Assembly (NCBI GenBank): GCA_050261515.1
Contig: JBLNDJ010000032.1
Span: forward strand, 28,515 to 92,514
From: JBLNDJ01 sp050261515
GTDB taxonomy: Bacteria > Acidobacteriota > Terriglobia > Bryobacterales > Bryobacteraceae
DNA: 64,000 nucleotides
Reading direction: 5' to 3'
In this document: positions 19,301 through 27,098 of the stretch, piece after piece
Layout of the letters: the number at the start of each line of letters is the position of its first letter
How positions within the stretch are numbered: the stretch's first letter is position 1
Notes under the pieces: generated by a model
Databases searched by the model: none
Seen by the model: only the letters and a program-made list of their open reading frames with translations
Told to the model about the DNA's origin: nothing
Program-made: the position numbers and the translations under genes

Positions 19301-19740
19301 ATCAGCATGCGGCCGTTCAGGGGCAGATCCTGAATCGACTTGGGTTCGACGACTTCGCCCAGGCTGACGTCCTGCGTTTTAAGGATTTCCGCCGAGCCGA
19401 CCACCGAGATCTCCTCGTGCTTCTCGCCGAGCTGGAGCTTCACGTCGAGCCCCATGTGCTGGCCGACTTCGAGAAGGACGTCCTGCGTGCGGACCGGGAA
19501 GCCGGGGGCGCCGACCGAGACCGAATACCCGCCGGGCAGGAGGTTGGGGAAATCGTATACCCCGGATTCGTTCGCAACTGCCTTGCGCACGGCGCCGGTC
19601 GCGCGCGCGGTGACGGTCACTTCGGCCCCGGAGACGGGGGCCGCCGATGGGTCGCTAATTCTCCCGCTCAGCGTTGCGAAGTTACTCTGTGCCGAGAGGC
19701 AAAACGAGGCGGCGACAAGAATTCCCAGTGTCTTGATCAT
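16384..19740 (-). CDS. TonB-dependent receptor-like protein with carboxypeptidase-regulatory N-terminal domain (Oar type)
   Basis: 1118 residues. Signal peptide (LGILVAASFCLSAQ), then a carboxypeptidase-regulatory-like domain (about 22-105, with LSGRISDPSAAPVSGAEV and GVYDFPNLLPGGYSV), a plug domain (ISIGGNRPNANFFLLDG; INIITRQGTNQFHG) and a beta-barrel ending in Phe (ELQLSARFSF), as outer-membrane proteins do. Acidobacterial genomes carry many such receptors, presumed to import large substrates. ATG 19740 is chosen for the signal peptide. The 87 bp to the divergent VOC gene contain a TTGACA at 19777 without a convincing -10. Confidence 0.93.
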   Translation of the reverse strand: MIKTLGILVAASFCLSAQSNFATLSGRISDPSAAPVSGAEVTVTARATGAVRKAVANESGVYDFPNLLPGGYSVSVGAPGFPVRTQDVLLEVGQHMGLDVKLQLGEKHEEISVVGSAEILKTQDVSLGEVVEPKSIQDLPLNGRMLIDLTLTVPGVHLSHGAQTGEMSPLYWRPGQRSAISIGGNRPNANFFLLDGVTNTDTTFYTMNLSPSPDMVQEFQVQTGSYLAELGGAGGGQINIITRQGTNQFHGTAYEFLRNDALDARTWNEMPGTSHLVQNNFGASLGGPLPGKKTFFFANYEGFRKTRAQTMTETVPTAEEAAGDFSGSGVVIYNPYSSRPNPNYDSSKPTGPTNPQTLRAPFANNEIPAAMINPAALKMLQDYTPRPNMMGGMGLGMTMNGTPAIFGSGMDSNNLLDVRNGTSRNNQGTIRIDRLLSGGDTLTGRFSSSNERGFSPMNLPGYGYNFDNSSQNGAIIWTRIISPTVVNTASIGVSRLSMSHWSENNGTNDIVADLGITGIGFGGRKGWGAPFFNVQGYSPLGDAWQATPMSQWNTSLEARDALSWQRGSHSLKFGASLRRVIWPMWALVQSRGFYQFTSGFTTQTLTNDGTGSALASFLLGLPASEQLQAGIPNMNLRNWAAHSFVQDTWRISRSTTIDIGLRYEFETPLIDVSQQWSNLVPQDGKLIAFIGGQTGMPRGLMYPNKLRFAPRAGFAHHFDKTGMVFRAAYGIFYMPVDMNTWCNQLHNVPVLFPITRQSDNFTPQITGFDFPKPVLGQTVVSFATFDPHARSQYVQQMSASLQKSLGRDTTLEAGYHGERGLHLQRAYLINNAPPGAGAIQPRRPYPTATFMEGTVIPEGIDVQSTTFPVSAVNLLQNTARSWYDGGYLNVRRRFSHGLGLLANYTYSKNLTDAPAFRSPMMEAAIPQNNADLAAEKGLGCDIRHRFSASLVYEVPALQGARWLQLATRNWRLSTVAQAQSGFPFTVSVFGDTANAGTVVGENPIRANYTGAPVFGPGTGTTERWFNPAAFSAPPAFTFGDVGRNTVYGPGMTTVDFALARSFILTERIRMEFRGEAFNALNHSNWGTPTRFVNTPQFGTITEASTPGRELQLSARFSF

Positions 19741-19827
19741 ACAGGCGGCGACCCAGTATGGAGCAGCCGTGCTGGGTTGACAATAATGTCTGCGTATTAA
19801 TGACAATGCGTGATAGGCTAATGCCTC

Positions 19828-20610
19828 ATGACGAATAAGCTGCTGGTTCTCGCCTGCACGCTGGCTCCGCTGGCGTTTGCTCAAGTGCCCGCTCCGAACG
19901 CGGCCGGAGTTTCGATGGGGCACCTGCACATCAAGTCGCGCGACGTCGCGGCGCAGCGGAAGCTTTGGATCGACGTGCTGGGCGGGCGGCCGGGAAAGCT
20001 CGGGCCCATGGAGTCGGCGAAGTTTCCCGGCGTGATCGTGCTCTACCAGCAGGGCGAGCCGGACGGCGGCACGGTGGGGTCCGTGGTGAACCATCTCGGG
20101 TTCTGCGTGCGGGATTTGCAGGATGTGCTGGCCAAGGCGCGGGCGGCGGGAATCAGGATCGAAGGCGAGACGAAGACGAACGCGTTCATCATGGGGCCGG
20201 ACGAGATCAAGATCGAGCTGATGGCGGATCCGAAGCTCGCCGGGCCCGCGGCGCACCACCACGTACACTTCTTCGATACGGCGGTGGACGATACGAAGGC
20301 CTGGTACGTGAAGACGTTCGGCGCGGCGCCGGGGCGGCGGGCGCAGTTCGAGGCGGCCGATGTGCCGGGCGCGAACCTCACGTTCACGCTGTCGCCTGCG
20401 GGAGCGACGGTGGGGACCAAGGGCCGGGCGCTCGATCACATCGGGTTCGAGGTGAAGAACCTGGAGGCGTTCACGAAGAAACTCGAAGCCGCGGGCGTGA
20501 AGTTCGACGTGCCGTACAAGAACGTGCCGGCGCTCGGCATCGCGGTCGCGTTTTTGACGGATCCGTTCGGGACTTACGTGGAGCTGACCGAGGGATTGGA
20601 CAAGCTCTGA
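19828..20610 (+). CDS. Secreted two-module VOC-superfamily protein
   Basis: 260 residues with a signal peptide (LLVLACTLAPLAFA) and two vicinal-oxygen-chelate (glyoxalase/dioxygenase fold) modules. The first starts at GHLHIKSRDVAAQRKLW and ends at EIKIELMADP. The second starts at HHHVHFFDTAVDDTKAWY and ends at FGTYVELTEG. Putative metal ligands are the His and Glu residues at these strand positions. VOC enzymes include glyoxalases, dioxygenases and resistance proteins; substrate unknown. An exported form is unusual. Converges on thyX with 4 bp between. Confidence 0.85.
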   Translation: MTNKLLVLACTLAPLAFAQVPAPNAAGVSMGHLHIKSRDVAAQRKLWIDVLGGRPGKLGPMESAKFPGVIVLYQQGEPDGGTVGSVVNHLGFCVRDLQDVLAKARAAGIRIEGETKTNAFIMGPDEIKIELMADPKLAGPAAHHHVHFFDTAVDDTKAWYVKTFGAAPGRRAQFEAADVPGANLTFTLSPAGATVGTKGRALDHIGFEVKNLEAFTKKLEAAGVKFDVPYKNVPALGIAVAFLTDPFGTYVELTEGLDKL

Positions 20611-20614
20611 GCCG

Positions 20615-22048
20615 TTAGCGCTTCAGCGGGTCTTCAACCCAGGGCGGCGTGGCTTCGATGAGGCGGCCGAGCGCGGGCTCCAGGCGGTCCATCGCTTCCT
20701 TCATTTCCCAGGCGACGCGGCGGTAACTGAAGTGGCCTTTCACGCCGGAGCGCAGGCGGCAGATGTACTCGGCTTCGGCGAAATCCATCTTGAAGAGAAA
20801 ACGCGCGCGGGTCGCGAAGGGCGTCAGGTAGTGCGCGCCGGGGGCGGGTAACGCTGCGCGGACGGCGAGCGCGCGGTCTAGCGCGTCCGCATACTCCGTT
20901 GTCAGGCCGGCGTCGATCACCGCTTCGGGCGTCTCGTAGCCGAGGCTCGCGGAAAACTCCTGGCGGTACTGTTGGCAGCGGCGGTGCCTGTGCAGGTCGC
21001 GGTAGGCGCCGATGTCCATCACGATGTCGTAGACGTACGGGCCCCCGCGGAACTCGCGCAGCAGTTCTTCACGGCGCGTGCGCGAGCGCAGCGCGGTATC
21101 GAAGACCTCCGCTTTGAGCGCGGCGCTCCAGCCGCGGGCCGCTTCGTACAGCTCGCGGAAGGGGCGGTCCGTCACCGGGTAGAGCAGCGTGGCGGCGATC
21201 TCGGCCTCGGAATCCGTGGGGCGGAGAAGATCGACGCGCGGCGGCTCCATGCCCGAAGCGGGCGGCAGGTTCTGCGCGGCCCATTGCCGCAGATCGGCCC
21301 GCGCCGCGGCCGCGTGCGCGTCCGGATCCGTGTGGCGCGCGAGCGTTGGTGAGAGCGGCTCGGCGGGAGCCGCGGCGTCCCAAACGCAATCGGGCGGGCG
21401 CGCGCAGGCTTCCGCGATCTCATCGGCGAGACTGCGCAGTTCCGCGTATTCGGACGCCTTCAGGCGGCGGATCTGCTTTTCGACGGTGCGTATGCTGGCT
21501 GCCTGGCCGACGTTGGTCGGAACGCCGAAGAACAGCAGGTAGCGCGCGACGTCGAACGCGCGGGCGGCGATGTTGCGGCCGTAGGCGTCCGGCTTCATAC
21601 CTTCGGGGCGCGGCAGGCGCGCGCCGAGGTGCTCGACCATCGCGGCGTGGATGCGCTGGTAGGCCGCGAGCAGGCCCTGCGCCGCCGCGCGGTAGGTTTC
21701 CGCTTCGGCGGGCGAGAACTCAGGCGGCGTCACGAAGCCCGAGCGCGAAAAATCCTGGTAGCGCGAGGATTTCGCCTGGCCGTCCCAAAGCGGCTCGTCC
21801 TCGATTTCGGTGGCCGCAAGCTCGGAGATTCCCTCGAAGCACATGACGGTGTGGCCGAGATCGGCGATCGAGGCGTGCCCGTATTGAAAGTAGAAGTGCT
21901 CGAGGAATTTGTGCGAATCGTGCGCGCGCACCCAATCGATGGACTCGCGGATGGAATCGGGCGAGCGGCTGTAGCGCGCGAGCGCGTAGGCGCACTTTTC
22001 CGGCGGCATGGGCGCGAGCGTGAGCACGCGTTTGGGAGATTGCGGCAT
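20615..22048 (-). CDS. thyX: Double-length ThyX-like flavin-dependent thymidylate synthase
   Basis: 477 residues, about twice a normal ThyX. The N-terminal half has EHFYFQYGHASIADLGHTVM and SSRYQDFSR, matching the ThyX SxRY end of the motif, but lacks RHR. The C-terminal half has a second ThyX-like unit with LHRHRRCQQYRQEFSA near residue 353. The two halves may form one pseudo-symmetric active-site set. ThyX makes dTMP from dUMP with FAD and methylene-folate. Start ATG 22048 lies 22 bp from the divergent dut gene, which supplies dUMP, supporting the assignment. Confidence 0.82.
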   Translation of the reverse strand: MPQSPKRVLTLAPMPPEKCAYALARYSRSPDSIRESIDWVRAHDSHKFLEHFYFQYGHASIADLGHTVMCFEGISELAATEIEDEPLWDGQAKSSRYQDFSRSGFVTPPEFSPAEAETYRAAAQGLLAAYQRIHAAMVEHLGARLPRPEGMKPDAYGRNIAARAFDVARYLLFFGVPTNVGQAASIRTVEKQIRRLKASEYAELRSLADEIAEACARPPDCVWDAAAPAEPLSPTLARHTDPDAHAAAARADLRQWAAQNLPPASGMEPPRVDLLRPTDSEAEIAATLLYPVTDRPFRELYEAARGWSAALKAEVFDTALRSRTRREELLREFRGGPYVYDIVMDIGAYRDLHRHRRCQQYRQEFSASLGYETPEAVIDAGLTTEYADALDRALAVRAALPAPGAHYLTPFATRARFLFKMDFAEAEYICRLRSGVKGHFSYRRVAWEMKEAMDRLEPALGRLIEATPPWVEDPLKR

Positions 22049-22070
22049 GAACCGCTATCATAGAACACCC

Positions 22071-22502
22071 ATGCTCGTGAGAATAAAAAGGCTGCATCCC
22101 GATGCATTTCTGCCGGAATACGCGCACGGGCCGGAGGAGGACGCCGGGCTCGATCTGCGGGCGGTCGAGGACGCTGTGCTCGCGCCGGGCGAGCCGCGCG
22201 CCGTCGCGACGGGGCTTGCGATCGAGCTGCCGCCGGGCTTCGAAGCGCAGGTGCGGCCGCGCAGTGGGCTCGCGCTCAAGCACGCGATCACGCTGCCGAA
22301 CAGCCCCGGGACGATCGATCCCGGCTACCGCGGCGAAATCCGCGTGATCCTGCTGAACCTCGGCCGCGAGCCCTATCGCGTGGCGAAGGGCGAGCGCATC
22401 GCCCAGATGGTGATCGCGCGGTACGAAAAAGTCGAGTGGCAGGAAGCCGAACTCAACGGCACGAACCGCGGCGCGGGCGGGTTCGGGTCGTCGGGGAAGT
22501 GA
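22071..22502 (+). CDS. dut: dUTP diphosphatase
   Basis: 143 residues. Hydrolyses dUTP to dUMP, guarding DNA from uracil and feeding thymidylate synthase. All five trimeric dUTPase motifs appear in order: DAGLDLRA, RPRSGLALKH, TIDPGYRGEIRVILLN, GERIAQMVI and the C-terminal arm RGAGGFGSSG. ATG 22071 (MLVRIKRL) is preferred over in-frame ATG 22047, which would overlap the thyX start. Head-to-head with thyX, so both probably share a short control region. Confidence 0.96.
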   Translation: MLVRIKRLHPDAFLPEYAHGPEEDAGLDLRAVEDAVLAPGEPRAVATGLAIELPPGFEAQVRPRSGLALKHAITLPNSPGTIDPGYRGEIRVILLNLGREPYRVAKGERIAQMVIARYEKVEWQEAELNGTNRGAGGFGSSGK

Positions 22503-22580
22503 CGCTACGGAAGTATGTCCTGCACCGCCGCGAGCGGTTTTGTCGGCTGAACTCTATCCCACCCGTGATATCCTTCGGCC

Positions 22581-23489
22581 ATGCGTTTGCTCGCAATGGC
22601 CGCGCTGGCGGCGCTACTCGCGCGGGCCGGCGATGTGATCCGCGTCGGCCTGGTCCAGATGGACGGGCGTCCGCTCGATAAGGAATACAATCTCGCGCAG
22701 GCGGAGAGCGGCATACGGCGAGCCGCGCAGAGAGGCGCGCAAATCGTGTGCACGCCGGAGTCGTCGGTGCAGGGGTACGCGCGCGTCGAGTTCCCTGAGG
22801 GCGAGTCCGTGGACGACCCCAAGCTCGTGGCCGAGCGCGCGAAGATTTTCGCGGGGGCCGAGCCGGTCCCGGGCGCGGCCACCGAGCGGTTCGCGCGGCT
22901 CGCGAAAGAGCTGGGAGTGTGGATCGTGTTTGGCATGGACGAGAACCGGTCCGGCAAGATGTTCAACTCCGCGATCCTCATGAGCCCGCGGGGAACGATC
23001 GAGGGCGTCTACAGCAAGGTCCATCTGCAAAACTGGATGACCGCCTCGGGCGTTAACCATGGCGACGGTTTTCCGGTGTGGGAGATCGAAATCGGCAAGG
23101 TGCGGACGAAGGTCGGGATCCAGATCTGCTACGACATCCAGCACCCGGAGTCCACGCGCGAGCTGGCGCTGGGCGGCGCCGAGGTCGTCTTCGTTCCGTA
23201 TTGCACGCGGGACTTCTCGCGTCCGCTGCTCGTACACCTGTTCCAAACGCGCGCACTCGAAAACCGCGTGTTCCTCGCGCGCGTGAACTACGGCGAACCG
23301 CGGAACTCGGGCACGAGTTCGATCATCGACTTCGAAGGCTCAACGCTGGACGAGCTCGACCGCGCGCCCGGGGTGCTGGTGGGCGATCTGAACCTGACGG
23401 CGCTGCGGAAGATCCGGGCGGCATGGAACCCGGTTTACGGCGCGCCCTACAGGCAGCCGGACGCGTACAAGCGGCTCACGCGCCCGTGA
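22581..23489 (+). CDS. Exported carbon-nitrogen hydrolase (nitrilase superfamily)
   Basis: 302 residues. A short signal peptide (LLAMAALAALLARAG) precedes the alpha-beta-beta-alpha hydrolase fold starting IRVGLVQMDG. The catalytic triad is visible: Glu in CTPESSVQGY, Lys in YSKVHLQNW and Cys in GIQICYDIQHPES. Family members are amidases, carbamoylases and related C-N hydrolases. Similarity in layout to omega-amidase and N-carbamoylputrescine amidase types is noted, but the substrate is open. Converges with the ABC permease gene, 16 bp between stops. Confidence 0.87.
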   Translation: MRLLAMAALAALLARAGDVIRVGLVQMDGRPLDKEYNLAQAESGIRRAAQRGAQIVCTPESSVQGYARVEFPEGESVDDPKLVAERAKIFAGAEPVPGAATERFARLAKELGVWIVFGMDENRSGKMFNSAILMSPRGTIEGVYSKVHLQNWMTASGVNHGDGFPVWEIEIGKVRTKVGIQICYDIQHPESTRELALGGAEVVFVPYCTRDFSRPLLVHLFQTRALENRVFLARVNYGEPRNSGTSSIIDFEGSTLDELDRAPGVLVGDLNLTALRKIRAAWNPVYGAPYRQPDAYKRLTRP

Positions 23490-23505
23490 ACACGCTGCGC
23501 AGCTG

Positions 23506-25236
23506 CTACGGCTGCATCAGATCCAAGGTTCGCACTACGGGCTCGGGGCGCTCGTCGAACACGAGCAGCAGGTCTTCCGGGCGAAGCCGCCGGCGGTAGA
23601 ACAGGACGCCTGCTTTGCACACGGCTGCGAAGACGAAAAGCCACACCATGCGCGACGGCTCGCGTAGAATCCAGAGCTCGAAGCCGGAAAGGGAGCTGAC
23701 GTAGGCGAGGAAGGCAAGCGTGTAAACGGGCCAGAGCGCTTTGATGTTCGCCTTGCCCGGAACGTAGGAGCAGGTGAACGGCAGTTTCGCGAAGCCTGCC
23801 AGCAGAACCTCCATGAGCAGCCACGCGACGGTGCATCCGAACACGATGTGCAGGCTGGCCGCCGTCCAGCCCCAAATAGCGATGTGGACGGGCAGCAGCA
23901 GCGCGTAGAGCGGAAGGATGCCGACAACCAGCACAGCCTTGCGGACCCCCGGCAGGTAGTCTCTGGAATCTTTGCGGCCGGAGACGCGGAACAGCCAGTT
24001 TGCGCCCAGCTCCGCCGGAATGGCAAACATGTGACGCATTCCGCACAGGAGGAACAACGAGAGGACGATGGGCACAGGTAAGAGCACGCCCTGCGGAGAC
24101 TGCCACCAGGTGCGGCTGCCGCTGGCAATCACCGCCGCGAGGGTTTGGCCGACGAGCGCGAACCCGACTCCGGCCCACGCGCAGAGCACGCTTCGGTGAT
24201 TCCTGCTTCGGAGCATGGTATCGACGACGAAATGGAAAGAAGCCCGCTCCCCGGCGGTCCTGAGAAAGACCGTGTTCAGGACACCGGACGCGGCGCGCCT
24301 GAGCCGGCCCGGCGCCATGCGAGACGATTCGGTCAATTCCAGGGATCGCGAGACGTGGCGTTTGTAGCTGAGCGTGAAGGCGGCCGCTCCCGTCAAGCCC
24401 GCGGCCGCGAGCGCCGTCAGGGCCTGCGCGGCCAGCTCACGAAACAACGGCTGCTTCCACCCAAGCTCCGTCTGGTAAAAGCCGATAAACCATGCGGGCG
24501 GAAACAGGCGCAGCGCCGTCGTGAGCGGCCGGCCGGGCGTGATGCCGTTCGTCACGGAAGCCGAGCTGAAGAACATCAACAGCAGAGCGGTAATGAGCAG
24601 GCCCTGGGCATAGGGCGAGACGCGCCGGAACCAGCGCCAGCCGAGCACGTTCATCAACAGTCCCTGGAGCGAGATCAGCGCAAGGAAGACAAACGCGTTT
24701 CCGGCCAGCACGGCGAGAGCGTGCCCCCGGGCGAACCATGCGACGGACCTCAGGTCCTCGGTCTGCACCACGACCATGGGGAAAATTATGGTGGAGAACG
24801 CGTTGACCGCCACCGTGAACACGGCCCACAAGCCGGCCAGCGCGGCGATTTTGGCGGTGAGAATCGTGCCCAGGCGGAGAGGGAATGGTTGAAGAACGTT
24901 GTAGTCGCGGCGGTCCGGCAGAAGCGTATCCCATTCAAGAACCACCAGGATGCCCAGCACGGTCATGGAAAACGAGAGATACAGCCCCTTCTCAGGGAGC
25001 GAGTGAAGATCCCGGACCCAAAGCGGCAGCGTGTACATGGGGCCGTAGATGAAATTCTCGAGCACCGGAAAGAAGACTCCGGGCGCCGCCACGAGCGCGA
25101 GAATGTTGATCAGCGTCGAGCTGGTGTCGCCTTCGAGGCAGATCAGGTCGTTTTCGAGAAACTTGCGGAAGAACAGCTTCACCAGCTCGCGAAACTGCTT
25201 GCCTTCGCGCCGCAACGAATCCCGAATCGTGCCCAT
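23506..25236 (-). CDS. ABC transporter permease
   Basis: 576 residues with about a dozen hydrophobic segments, an N-terminal cytoplasmic stretch (EGKQFRELVKLFFRKFLEND) and long loops. The segment LEWDTLLPDRRDYNVLQPFPL is typical of large ABC-2-like permeases of this phylum. Its start lies 4 bp after the stop of the ATPase gene, so they form one transport unit, probably an exporter. No substrate-binding protein is nearby. Cargo unknown. Confidence 0.85.
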   Translation of the reverse strand: MGTIRDSLRREGKQFRELVKLFFRKFLENDLICLEGDTSSTLINILALVAAPGVFFPVLENFIYGPMYTLPLWVRDLHSLPEKGLYLSFSMTVLGILVVLEWDTLLPDRRDYNVLQPFPLRLGTILTAKIAALAGLWAVFTVAVNAFSTIIFPMVVVQTEDLRSVAWFARGHALAVLAGNAFVFLALISLQGLLMNVLGWRWFRRVSPYAQGLLITALLLMFFSSASVTNGITPGRPLTTALRLFPPAWFIGFYQTELGWKQPLFRELAAQALTALAAAGLTGAAAFTLSYKRHVSRSLELTESSRMAPGRLRRAASGVLNTVFLRTAGERASFHFVVDTMLRSRNHRSVLCAWAGVGFALVGQTLAAVIASGSRTWWQSPQGVLLPVPIVLSLFLLCGMRHMFAIPAELGANWLFRVSGRKDSRDYLPGVRKAVLVVGILPLYALLLPVHIAIWGWTAASLHIVFGCTVAWLLMEVLLAGFAKLPFTCSYVPGKANIKALWPVYTLAFLAYVSSLSGFELWILREPSRMVWLFVFAAVCKAGVLFYRRRLRPEDLLLVFDERPEPVVRTLDLMQP

Positions 25237-25240
25237 GCGG

Positions 25241-26005
25241 TTACGCCTTCATCACCGCGATCATCTCTTCGGCCAGCTTCCCGGTGTCCTCCTGAACGAC
25301 GAGTTGCGAGAAAACGTCTTCAAGCGACGGCGATTCGAGGAGCTCCCTCAGGCGCGCGACAGAGTCGTGCGCGACGATTTTGCCTTTCCGCAGGATGATG
25401 ACCCGCGTGCAGACTTTCTCCACGACCTCGAGCACGTGCGAGCTGTACAGGATCACTTTTCCTTCGCGTGACAGCGAACGCACGAGGTGGCGGAAGACGA
25501 GCGCGGACGTCACGTCGAGTCCGGAGAGAGGCTCGTCGAAAACCAGGACTTCCGGGTTATGAAGCAGGGCGGCGATGATGAGTATCTTCTGCCGCATGCC
25601 CTTCGAGTAGGAGGAGATGGGCGAATATCTGTGGTCGAATAGAGAGAAGAGGTTGAGCAACGCGCCGACCTTCTCGTGGAGCTGCTTCTCCGGTAAGTCG
25701 CGCAGGCGGCCGGCCAGTTGGAGATACTCGAGCCCGGTCAGGTACGGATAGACGTGCGGCTCTTCGGGTACATAGCCTAGCACGCGCTGGTAGGAGATCA
25801 GATCTTCGCGAATGTTCTTGCCGCGGTAGAACGCCTCTCCGCTGGACGGCTCCAGCATGCCGGTGAGCATCTTAACAGTGGTGCTCTTGCCGGAGCCGTT
25901 GGGCCCGAGATAGCCGAGGACCTCACCCGGCCGTATCGTGAAGCTCACGCCGGCGACGGCGGCTCTCTGGCGGTAGGTTCGAGTGAGTCCGACGACTTGG
26001 AGCAT
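25241..26005 (-). CDS. ABC transporter ATP-binding protein
   Basis: 254 residues from ATG 26005; GTG 26023 is an alternative. Walker A GPNGSGKST at about 34-42, signature-like SSYSKGMRQK, Walker B VLVFDEPLSGLD and switch His in YSSHVLE. The C-terminal VARLREL...SLEDVFSQL region is typical of ABC-2 (drug or antibiotic-type) exporters. Encoded directly upstream of the permease gene. About 100 bp of gene-free sequence (26024-26124) separates it from the esterase gene upstream of that. Confidence 0.92.
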   Translation of the reverse strand: MLQVVGLTRTYRQRAAVAGVSFTIRPGEVLGYLGPNGSGKSTTVKMLTGMLEPSSGEAFYRGKNIREDLISYQRVLGYVPEEPHVYPYLTGLEYLQLAGRLRDLPEKQLHEKVGALLNLFSLFDHRYSPISSYSKGMRQKILIIAALLHNPEVLVFDEPLSGLDVTSALVFRHLVRSLSREGKVILYSSHVLEVVEKVCTRVIILRKGKIVAHDSVARLRELLESPSLEDVFSQLVVQEDTGKLAEEMIAVMKA

Positions 26006-26124
26006 CGATGTAAGCGTGAGCACGTTTTGAGCCAGAAAAAAGCATTCGTCTCACTACGGCCGCGCAGAGAGACTGTCCGATATTGGGACGGGCATGTCCG
26101 GAAACGACGCCCAGCCCGTAAGCC

Positions 26125-27066
26125 TCAGTGAAGATGCTTCTGCAAGAACGCGATCACGCGGTTAAATGCGTCCGCGACGCGCGGGTCGTCCATGTTGCGG
26201 TCGAATCCGTGCTCGCCGCCAGGGATCGTCAGAAACTCCGTCGCGACGCCGTTCCGCTTCAGCTCTTTCTCCATAAGGACGGATTGCGCGAAGGGCACGT
26301 CCGTGTCCTTGTCGCCGTGCAGCAGCATCGTAGGCGGGTAGTCGCGGGTGACCTTGCGCAGCGGGCAGAACGCGTCGAATGCCGTCGGGTTCTTGCGAGG
26401 ATCGATTCCGGCGACGAGGTCCGGCCACAGCCCCTGCTGCCGCGTGTAGAGATAGAAACTGTCGCGCTGCGGCGCGCCTTCGTCGTTGGCGATCGCAGTT
26501 CCTCCGACCGACGCGTACGCCTGTGCGCGCGAGACCGCAGGCTGGCGGGAATAGAAGGGATCGGGACGGCTGTACCAATCACCCGCGATGTCGCCGTATC
26601 CATAGAACGAAACGAGCGCGCGGGGGCGCGGCCGGAAGCGGTAGCCGGACGTCAGCGTGAGATAGCCGCCCGCCGAGTGGCCTATGACGGCGATGCGGTC
26701 CGGATCGATCTGAAACAGCGCCGGGCCCTTCTCGCGCATCCAGCGGTAGGCGTCCGCGACGTCGTCGAGGATGGCCGGGAGCTTGGTTTCCGGGGCGAGC
26801 CGGTAGTCGATCGACACCACTACGAAGCCCGCGTTGAGGTAGCGCTGGAGCTGGACGGTGCGAATGCCGCCGCGATCGCCCATGATGAGCGCACCGCCGT
26901 GAATCCAGAGAATAGCGGGCCGGACGCCGCGGCCCGGCGCGCGATACACGTCGGCCTGAATCGCTAGCGCTCCGGCGGTTTTGTAAGTGTACGCGGTCTT
27001 CGTGTAGGCTTTTTCGCCGGCGGCCACCGTGACCAAAATCGGAGCCAACCACAGCAGCATTTTCAT
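26125..27066 (-). CDS. Secreted alpha/beta-hydrolase (HSL-like esterase)
   Basis: 313 residues with a signal peptide (LLWLAPILVTVAAG). Hormone-sensitive-lipase-like features: oxyanion-hole HGGALIMGD, nucleophile GHSAGGYLTL, acid in LHGDKDTDVPFA and His in PGGEHGFDRN. Such enzymes cleave short acyl esters, including acetyl groups on plant sugars. ATG 27066 is chosen; GTG or TTG codons lie just upstream. Divergent from the amidohydrolase gene with 32 bp between starts. Confidence 0.88.
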   Translation of the reverse strand: MKMLLWLAPILVTVAAGEKAYTKTAYTYKTAGALAIQADVYRAPGRGVRPAILWIHGGALIMGDRGGIRTVQLQRYLNAGFVVVSIDYRLAPETKLPAILDDVADAYRWMREKGPALFQIDPDRIAVIGHSAGGYLTLTSGYRFRPRPRALVSFYGYGDIAGDWYSRPDPFYSRQPAVSRAQAYASVGGTAIANDEGAPQRDSFYLYTRQQGLWPDLVAGIDPRKNPTAFDAFCPLRKVTRDYPPTMLLHGDKDTDVPFAQSVLMEKELKRNGVATEFLTIPGGEHGFDRNMDDPRVADAFNRVIAFLQKHLH

Positions 27067-27098
27067 CAACACGGATTGTAGACTAGAGAGAAACCTCT

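Noticed and set aside
19777..19805. TTGACA before the VOC gene as a full promoter
   Set aside because: No -10 box at 15-19 bp spacing; the nearest TATTAA is only 12 bp away.
19741..20439. Upstream extension of the TonB-receptor-like frame
   Set aside because: Covers the divergent VOC gene; the signal peptide at 19740 marks the true start.
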